Shown: positions 58,919 through 64,000 of the stretch, piece after piece
How positions within the stretch are numbered: position 1 is the first letter of the stretch
Layout of the letters: every line of letters starts with the position of its first letter
Assembly (NCBI RefSeq): GCF_010975005.1
Contig: NZ_JAAIVC010000002.1
Location: 18,192-82,191, forward strand
Direction of reading: 5' to 3'
Source of the DNA: Caulobacter sp. 17J65-9
Lineage (GTDB): Bacteria; Pseudomonadota; Alphaproteobacteria; Caulobacterales; Caulobacteraceae
DNA: 64,000 bases
Translations under genes and position numbers: made by a program
The notes under the pieces: generated by a model
What the model saw: only the letters and a program-made list of their open reading frames with translations
Database searches by the model: none
Told to the model about the DNA's origin: nothing

Positions 58919-59593
58919 TCAGTCGAAAAGATCGGGCTCGGCGTCGAGGATTTCGCGCGCCAGCGCCCGGGTGACCGGGCGAAGCTCCGGCCCGGCCGCT
59001 TCTTCCAGCTGGGCCACGACCTCTCGCGCCTTCGGCACGGCCCGCTCGATGCGGCGCACCAGATAGGCCAGCAGGTCTTCGGAGGGGCGGATGCTGCTCT
59101 GCTCGAAGAAGCGCAGCAGCACGCCGCGCAGGACGACGTCGTCCGGACCGCCAAGCTCGACGACGCGCAGCGCGTTCAGCCGCGAGCGCAGGTCGGGCAG
59201 GGCGCTGTCCCAGGCGGCCGGCGCGCGGCGCGAGGTCAGCAGCAGGCCGCCGCCGGGCAGGGCCGCCAGGTTGATCAGGTGGAACAGGGTCTCGTCGTCG
59301 AGCCCCTCGGCGTCGTCGACCAGCACCGGCCGGCCTTCCAGCCCCGCCAGGTCGACCTCGCCGGCGTCCTCGGGGGACAGCACGGCCGCGCCGGTCCGCT
59401 CGGCCCAGTCGCGGGCCAGGTGGGTCTTGCCCGCGCCCTCAGGCCCGACCAGGGCGAGGGCGCCGCCCAGCCAGTCGGGCCAGGCGTCGAGCGCGCGCAC
59501 GGCCGCCTCGTTGGTCGGCGAGACCACGAAGTCTTCGCGCCGGAAGGAGACCGGCCGCTGGAGCTTCAGACTGAGTTGGACGCCGTCGTTCAC
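58919..59593 (-). CDS. hdaA: DnaA-related replication regulator HdaA
   Basis: A 224-residue AAA+ protein related to DnaA domain III without a DNA-binding domain. The N-terminal QLSLKL is a sliding-clamp binding motif, and GPEGAGKTHLARDW is the Walker A. With the beta clamp it stimulates ATP hydrolysis on DnaA after initiation, so it limits replication to once per cycle. First gene of hdaA-ppk1-ppx and divergent from aspS. Confidence 0.92.
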   Translation of the reverse strand: MNDGVQLSLKLQRPVSFRREDFVVSPTNEAAVRALDAWPDWLGGALALVGPEGAGKTHLARDWAERTGAAVLSPEDAGEVDLAGLEGRPVLVDDAEGLDDETLFHLINLAALPGGGLLLTSRRAPAAWDSALPDLRSRLNALRVVELGGPDDVVLRGVLLRFFEQSSIRPSEDLLAYLVRRIERAVPKAREVVAQLEEAAGPELRPVTRALAREILDAEPDLFD

Positions 59594-59801
59594 GCGCCGT
59601 CTTTACCAAGTCGCACGCCGCGCGGCGACGCAGGCGCGGGCGCCGGATGCGCGATGCGCGTGGATATCTGGCGTTCAGCTGTGGAGAGCCGGAACAGCGA
59701 GCTTCGCCTTGAAGTTGCCCGTCCTCTCCCGCGAACCTTGACAAGGTAGGCCCTGCATGCGCCCTTCCGCGCTTCCTTTTTTGTTCGCTCCCCCGACGAT
59801 C

Positions 59802-61586
59802 ATGCACGCCTATCGCTCGCACACCTGTGGCGCGCTGCGCCTTGAACACGCCGGCCAGACCGTTCGTCTGTCGGGTTGGATCCACCGCAAGCGCGACCAC
59901 GGCGGTCTGCTGTTCGTGGACCTTCGCGACCACTACGGCCTGACCCAGCTGGTGCTGCACCCCGGCACGCCGGGCTTCGACGTGGTCGACAAGCTGCGCG
60001 CCGAGAGCGTGATCCGCATCGACGGCGAAGTGGTCGCCCGCACGGCCGAGACCGTGAACGCCAACCTGCCGACCGGTCAGATCGAGGTTCGCGCGAAGTC
60101 GGCGGAGATTCTGGGTGAGGCCCAGGAACTGCCGCTGCCGGTGTTCGGCGAGCCGGACTACCCGGAAGACCTGCGCCTGAAGTACCGCTTCCTGGACCTG
60201 CGCCGGGAAACCCTGCACCGGAACATCATCCTGCGCTCGGCCGTGATCTCCTCGATCCGCCGCCGGATGACCGACCAGGGCTTCATGGAATTCCAGACGC
60301 CGATCCTGACGGCGTCCTCGCCGGAAGGCGCGCGCGACTTCCTGGTGCCCTCGCGCCTGCACCCGGGCAAGTTCTACGCCCTGCCGCAGGCCCCGCAGCA
60401 GTTCAAGCAGCTGCTGATGGTGTCGGGCTTCGACCGCTACTTCCAGATCGCGCCGTGCTTCCGCGACGAAGACGCCCGCGCCGACCGTTCGCCGGGCGAG
60501 TTCTACCAGCTCGACGTCGAGATGAGCTTCGTCACCCAGGAAGACGTGTTCGCCGCCATCGAGCCCGTCATGTACGGCGTGTTCGAAGAGTTCGCGGCCG
60601 GTCGCCCGGTGACGAACTACCCGTTCCCGCGCATCGCCTACCGCGACGCCATTCAGCAGTTCGGCTCCGACAAGCCGGACCTGCGCAACCCGATCCGCAT
60701 GCAGGACGTGTCCGAGCACTTCCGCGGCGGCGGCTTCGGCGTGTTCGCCTCGATCCTGGACGCCTCGCCCAAGCACCGCGTGTGGGCGATCCCGGCCCCG
60801 ACCGGCGGCAACCGCGCCTTCTGCGACCGCATGAACAGCTGGGCGCAGGGCGAGGGCCAGAAGGGCCTCGGCTACATCTTCTGGCGCGAGGGCGAGGAAG
60901 GCGGCGCCGGTCCGATCGCCAAGAACATCGGCCCGGAACGCACCACCGCGATTCGCGAGCAGCTGGGCCTGAACGTCGGCGACGCCGTGTTCTTCGCCGC
61001 CGGCGACCCGGACCAGTTCCACAAGTTCGCCGGCTCGGCCCGCACCAAGGTCGGTATCGACCTGGGCCTGACCAAGGAAGGCAGCTTCGAGTTCTGCTGG
61101 GTGGTCGACTACCCGATGTTCGAGTGGAACGAGGACGAGAAGCGCGTCGACTTCTCGCACAACCCGTTCTCCATGCCGCAGGGCGAGCTCGAAGCGCTGG
61201 AGTCGAAGGACCCGCTGGACGTGCTGGCCTACCAGTACGACATCGTCTGCAACGGCGTGGAGCTGTGCTCGGGCGCGATCCGGAACCACCGTCCGGAAAT
61301 CATGCTCAAGGCCTTCGGCATCGCCGGCTACGGCCCGGAAGTGGTCGAGGAGAAGTTCGGCGGCATGCTGAACGCCTTCCGCTACGGCGCGCCGCCGCAC
61401 GGCGGTCTGGCTCCGGGCATCGACCGCATCGTCATGCTGCTGGCCGGCGCCGAGAACATCCGCGAAGTCATCGCCTTCCCGCTGAACCAGCAGGGCATGG
61501 ACCTGATGATGAACGCCCCGTCGGAAGTGACGGAAAGGCAGCTCAAGGAGCTGCACATCCGCATCGTGCCGCCGGTGAAGGTGTAA
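59802..61586 (+). CDS. aspS: Aspartyl-tRNA synthetase
   Basis: Class II synthetase of bacterial type, 594 residues: N-terminal OB-fold ([23 protein letters not shown]), FLDLRRE, motif 2 [11 protein letters not shown], the bacterial GAD insertion and motif 3 [16 protein letters not shown]. The ATG at 59802 ([10 protein letters not shown]) gives the usual N-terminus; a frame start at 59757 adds unlikely residues. Whether it also charges tRNA-Asn is not decidable here. Confidence 0.96.
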   Translation: MHAYRSHTCGALRLEHAGQTVRLSGWIHRKRDHGGLLFVDLRDHYGLTQLVLHPGTPGFDVVDKLRAESVIRIDGEVVARTAETVNANLPTGQIEVRAKSAEILGEAQELPLPVFGEPDYPEDLRLKYRFLDLRRETLHRNIILRSAVISSIRRRMTDQGFMEFQTPILTASSPEGARDFLVPSRLHPGKFYALPQAPQQFKQLLMVSGFDRYFQIAPCFRDEDARADRSPGEFYQLDVEMSFVTQEDVFAAIEPVMYGVFEEFAAGRPVTNYPFPRIAYRDAIQQFGSDKPDLRNPIRMQDVSEHFRGGGFGVFASILDASPKHRVWAIPAPTGGNRAFCDRMNSWAQGEGQKGLGYIFWREGEEGGAGPIAKNIGPERTTAIREQLGLNVGDAVFFAAGDPDQFHKFAGSARTKVGIDLGLTKEGSFEFCWVVDYPMFEWNEDEKRVDFSHNPFSMPQGELEALESKDPLDVLAYQYDIVCNGVELCSGAIRNHRPEIMLKAFGIAGYGPEVVEEKFGGMLNAFRYGAPPHGGLAPGIDRIVMLLAGAENIREVIAFPLNQQGMDLMMNAPSEVTERQLKELHIRIVPPVKV

Positions 61587-61613
61587 GCCGGCGCCAGCCG
61601 TCGGATAAGCAAA

Positions 61614-61645
61614 AGCCCCGCTCTTTCGAGCGGGGCTTTTTTGTT
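61614..61645 (+). terminator. Terminator after aspS
   Basis: A 9-bp perfect stem (61615-61623 with 61628-61636) and TTTC loop with AAAA before and TTTTTTGTTT after. It may act in both directions, for the convergent pentapeptide-repeat gene as well. Confidence 0.9.
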
Positions 61646-61656
61646 TATGCGTCCGA

Positions 61657-62547
61657 TCAGTCGCGCGGCGGAACGGGCGGCGTCGGCGGGGCCGGCGCTT
61701 TCGGGGCCCTGGGCGCCTCGCGGCGGATCAGCATGACCTTGCTGCACTCGTGCGCCACCAGGCCCTTGGGCAGGAGGGTGGTGCGGTCGGAGCAGGCGTC
61801 GTCGATCTGGTCCTGGGTCAGGCCGCGGGCGTCCGACAGGTCGGTCCAGCGCAGGTCCGCGCCATCCAGCGAGGCGCCGCGGAAGTCCGCACCGCCGAAC
61901 GAGGCCTTGCGGAACCGCGCGCCTTCCAGCGAGGCGCCGCGGAAGGAGGCGCGCTCGAACACCCCGGCGGTCAGGTCGGCGTTGTTCATCTCCGCGCCCG
62001 AGAAGTCGGCGCGGCTGGCGTCGGCCTTGGTGAACTGGGCGTGGATCAGTTCGCTGCTGGAGAAGTTGGCGTGGTTCAGGTTGGCGCGCACGAAGTTGGC
62101 GGCGACCAGTTCGGCCCCGGTCAGGCGCGCGCCCGACAGGTCGGCGTTGTTGAACACCACGGCCGGCGCTTCCACGCCGTCTAGCTTGGCGCCGGTCAGG
62201 TTGGCGCCGGTGAACACCGTGCCGACCATTTCCGAGCCGGTCAGGTTGGCCCGCGAGAAGTCGGCGTCGGAGAAGTTGACCCCCATCAGGGTCGCGCCGC
62301 GCAGGTCGGCGCCGACCAGGGTGGCGCCTTCGAAGTCGGCGCCGGTGAAGGTCGCGCCGGCCAGCTTGCGCCCCGACAGTTCGCACTTCGCGCAGGAGCC
62401 GCCGAACGACACCATGCGGGCGACGTCGCGATCGCCGGAATCGGCGTGGGCCTGGGCCGTCCCCGCGAGCGAAAGCGCGAGCGCGGCGGAGGCCAGGCGG
62501 GCCGAAAGTTTCAAGCTGGAACCAAGCAGAACCATGGGAACAGACAT
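61657..62547 (-). CDS. Exported pentapeptide-repeat protein, larger copy
   Basis: A 296-residue exported protein. After a signal peptide and SCAKCELSGRKL, about 30 pentapeptide repeats of A(D/N)LxG type run from residue 65 to 245 and would form a right-handed quadrilateral beta-helix. It ends with DACSDRTTLLPKGL and a Pro-rich tail. Function unknown. The ATG at 62547 is used; another at 62535 is possible. A shorter paralogue lies 47 bases upstream in the same operon. Confidence 0.82.
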   Translation of the reverse strand: MSVPMVLLGSSLKLSARLASAALALSLAGTAQAHADSGDRDVARMVSFGGSCAKCELSGRKLAGATFTGADFEGATLVGADLRGATLMGVNFSDADFSRANLTGSEMVGTVFTGANLTGAKLDGVEAPAVVFNNADLSGARLTGAELVAANFVRANLNHANFSSSELIHAQFTKADASRADFSGAEMNNADLTAGVFERASFRGASLEGARFRKASFGGADFRGASLDGADLRWTDLSDARGLTQDQIDDACSDRTTLLPKGLVAHECSKVMLIRREAPRAPKAPAPPTPPVPPRD

Positions 62548-62594
62548 GGTCTCTCGGTTCCCGGCACGCCACTTAATTCGTGGTAATGCGCCTT

Positions 62595-63080
62595 TCAGCG
62601 GCACGCCGAAATCCGAAGGCCCGCCGGGAGGCGCGTGCTCTCGTCGCCGCAAGCTGCGACCAACTGCGCGCTCGTCAGTCCGCGCGCGCCGCTGAGGTCG
62701 GCGCCGGAGAAGTTGGTCCCCGACAGCTTCGCGCCGGCGAAGCTCGACCGGTTCAGGTACGCGCCCACGAAGGAGGCGTTGGTCAGGTCGGCGTTGGAGA
62801 AGTCCCCCCCGGTGAGCACCGCCCCGTAGGCGTCGATGTCGCGCAGGTCGGCGCCGGCCAGACGCGCGCCGACGATGGTCGCGAGACTGAAATCGGCCTG
62901 GCGCAGGCGCGCGCCGACGAAGTTCGGGGCCCGCAGCTCGAGCCCGCCCAGGTCCGCCTGGAACAGGTTGCACTTGGGACAGGCCGCGCCGGTGCGCGCG
63001 CGCTCGATCTGAGCCGCGTTCTGGGCCAGGGCCGGGCCGGCGGCCAGCATGAGGGCGGCGGCGAGCAGCAGCGGTTTCAT
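62595..63080 (-). CDS. Exported pentapeptide-repeat protein, smaller copy
   Basis: A 161-residue paralogue of the next gene, with signal peptide ending ALA-Q near residue 20, ACPKCNLFQADLGG, about 15 pentapeptide repeats, then ACGDESTRLPAGL and a final Cys. The N-terminal CxxC and the C-terminal CGDESTRLP cap are shared by both, so they arose by duplication. First of the pair. Confidence 0.82.
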   Translation of the reverse strand: MKPLLLAAALMLAAGPALAQNAAQIERARTGAACPKCNLFQADLGGLELRAPNFVGARLRQADFSLATIVGARLAGADLRDIDAYGAVLTGGDFSNADLTNASFVGAYLNRSSFAGAKLSGTNFSGADLSGARGLTSAQLVAACGDESTRLPAGLRISACR

Positions 63081-63131
63081 GGGCGGTGTCGCTCCGGGAC
63101 GTTCACCGCGCGCCAAGCAGGATTGGGGCCA

Positions 63132-63165
63132 GCATTCCTCCCCCGAGCGAAGCGGTGGGGGAGGA
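63132..63165 (-). terminator. Hairpin after nrdJ
   Basis: CCTCCCCC and GGGGGAGG (about 63135-63162) form a stem in the gap between nrdJ and the pentapeptide pair. There is no U-run, so its function as terminator is uncertain. Confidence 0.4.
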
Positions 63166-64000
63166 TCAGCCCGCCAGGTCCTCGCGCGCCGCCGGGGTGG
63201 CGCCGCAGCTGTCGCAGACCAGGTCCGGTCCCTTGCGCACCACAGCCAGGTCGCCGCACGACGAGCAGACGTCGGCCTGGGCGGCCTCTTCTGCGGCGCG
63301 GGTGCGAGACTTGGCCCCGAACGGGACCACGACCAGGTTGTCGGGGGCGGCGCCGCGGGCGAAGCCCTTGGAGATGAACTTGGAGGCGGGCAGGGGCGCG
63401 TCCTCTTCCTCCTCGGCGTCGACCCGGTGACCGAAGCCGTCGGCGCCGGTCTCGGGCTCGGCGTTGGCCAGGTCCGAGCGGTCCAGGTAGGACACCGCCA
63501 GCTCGCGGAAGATGTAGTCGAGGATCGAGGTCGCCGAGCGGATCGAGTCGTTGCCGGTCACGCGGCCGGCCGGCTCGAAGCGAGTGAAGACGAAGGCGTC
63601 GACGAACTCGTCCAGCGGCACGCCGTACTGCAGGCCGATCGACACCGCGATGGCGAAGTTGTTCATCAGCGAGCGGAAGGCGGCGCCTTCCTTGTGCATG
63701 TCGATGAAGATCTCGCCGACTTCGCCGTCGTCGTATTCGCCGGTGTGCAGGTAGACCTTGTGGCCGCCGACCGAGGCCTTCTGGATGTAGCCCTTGCGAC
63801 GGTCCGGGAGCTTGCGGCGCTCGCGGGCGCGCTCGACCACCCGTTCCACCACGCGCTCGACCGTGCGGGTCGGCTGCGGGGCCGGGGCGGGCTGGGCGGC
63901 GGCCGGACGGGCCGTCTCCGGCGGGGTCAGGTCGAACAGCTGGCGGCTGGGCGGCGTGGAGCGCTTCAGGCGCACGGCGCGCAGGCCGGCGGTGGCGGCG
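63166..64000 (-). CDS. nrdJ: Vitamin B12-dependent ribonucleotide reductase, C-terminal part
   Basis: 3' portion of a class II ribonucleotide reductase; the start lies beyond the right edge. Visible are the C-terminal region with [93 protein letters not shown], and a terminal zinc-ribbon-like Cys set ([22 protein letters not shown]) used in thiol reduction. It makes dNTPs with adenosylcobalamin and needs no oxygen. Confidence 0.94.
   Translation of the reverse strand, partial: AATAGLRAVRLKRSTPPSRQLFDLTPPETARPAAAQPAPAPQPTRTVERVVERVVERARERRKLPDRRKGYIQKASVGGHKVYLHTGEYDDGEVGEIFIDMHKEGAAFRSLMNNFAIAVSIGLQYGVPLDEFVDAFVFTRFEPAGRVTGNDSIRSATSILDYIFRELAVSYLDRSDLANAEPETGADGFGHRVDAEEEEDAPLPASKFISKGFARGAAPDNLVVVPFGAKSRTRAAEEAAQADVCSSCGDLAVVRKGPDLVCDSCGATPAAREDLAG

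Noticed and set aside
56604..59066. 820-codon plus-strand frame opposite ppk1
   Set aside because: Antisense shadow; ppk1 has complete catalytic motifs.
59757..59801. Upstream start of aspS
   Set aside because: The extra 15 residues do not resemble an AspRS N-terminus, while the ATG at 59802 does.
61700..63050. Tandem DNA repeats in the pentapeptide region
   Set aside because: The periodicity is that of the encoded pentapeptides with diverged codons, not a satellite or CRISPR array.

Overview
This 64 kb window is a high-GC, gene-dense chromosomal segment from an alphaproteobacterium, most likely Caulobacteraceae (Caulobacter or a close relative). The assignment rests on the gene content and order (hdaA next to ppk1/ppx, the lptF-lptG-lptD-surA-pdxA-rsmA run, fabD-fabG-acpP-fabF-mltG-yicC-gmk, a NrdJ-type ribonucleotide reductase, a TonB-dependent receptor) and on GC-rich third codon positions. 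Most of it is core chromosome. I see no tRNA, rRNA, CRISPR array, transposase, integrase or phage gene.

Layout. 1-9.1 kb: 3' end of panB, a YfgM-like protein plus bamB, der, then on the minus strand an SDR oxidoreductase and the operon radA-cvpA-purF. 9.3-14.6 kb: a YIP1-family membrane protein, a frameshifted WD40-repeat gene of lower GC, alr and dnaB. The WD40 segment is flanked by two copies of the 3' end of alr and looks like an acquired cassette. 14.9-22.1 kb: a 999-residue secreted protein with a zinc-dependent phospholipase C fold, then a minus-strand unit of TonB-dependent receptor plus DAACS-family symporter preceded by a clear SAM-I (S-box) riboswitch. 22.1-29.4 kb: rpsF-rpsR-rplI, a DUF2059 protein, a YgiB/YgiC-like pair, an S10 serine carboxypeptidase, and a MarR-MFS unit with a 38-residue membrane peptide coupled to its end. 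29.7-35.8 kb: fatty-acid synthesis (fabD, fabG, acpP, fabF), mltG, yicC and gmk. 35.8-45 kb: DUF4287, a secreted alpha/beta hydrolase, then the outer-membrane biogenesis operon lptF-lptG-lptD-surA-pdxA-rsmA. 45.1-48 kb: pepA, holC and three tandem I78-like inhibitor lipoproteins. 48-55 kb: an ABC-F ATPase, ndk, two glycine-zipper lipoproteins, purM-purN, rnd and a secreted unknown. 55-64 kb: hdaA-ppk1-ppx, aspS, two secreted pentapeptide-repeat proteins and the 3' part of nrdJ.

How they work together. Much of the window serves envelope construction (bamB, lptD/F/G, surA, mltG, fatty-acid genes), nucleotide supply (purF, purM, purN, gmk, ndk, nrdJ) and replication control (dnaB, holC, hdaA). 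The parts most worth follow-up are the SAM-riboswitch-controlled uptake system with a cysteine-rich upstream ORF, the WD40 cassette with duplicated alr end, the secreted PLC-like protein with a predicted N-terminal Trp zinc ligand, and the tandem I78-like lipoproteins. All statements come from reading the sequence; no database search was possible.
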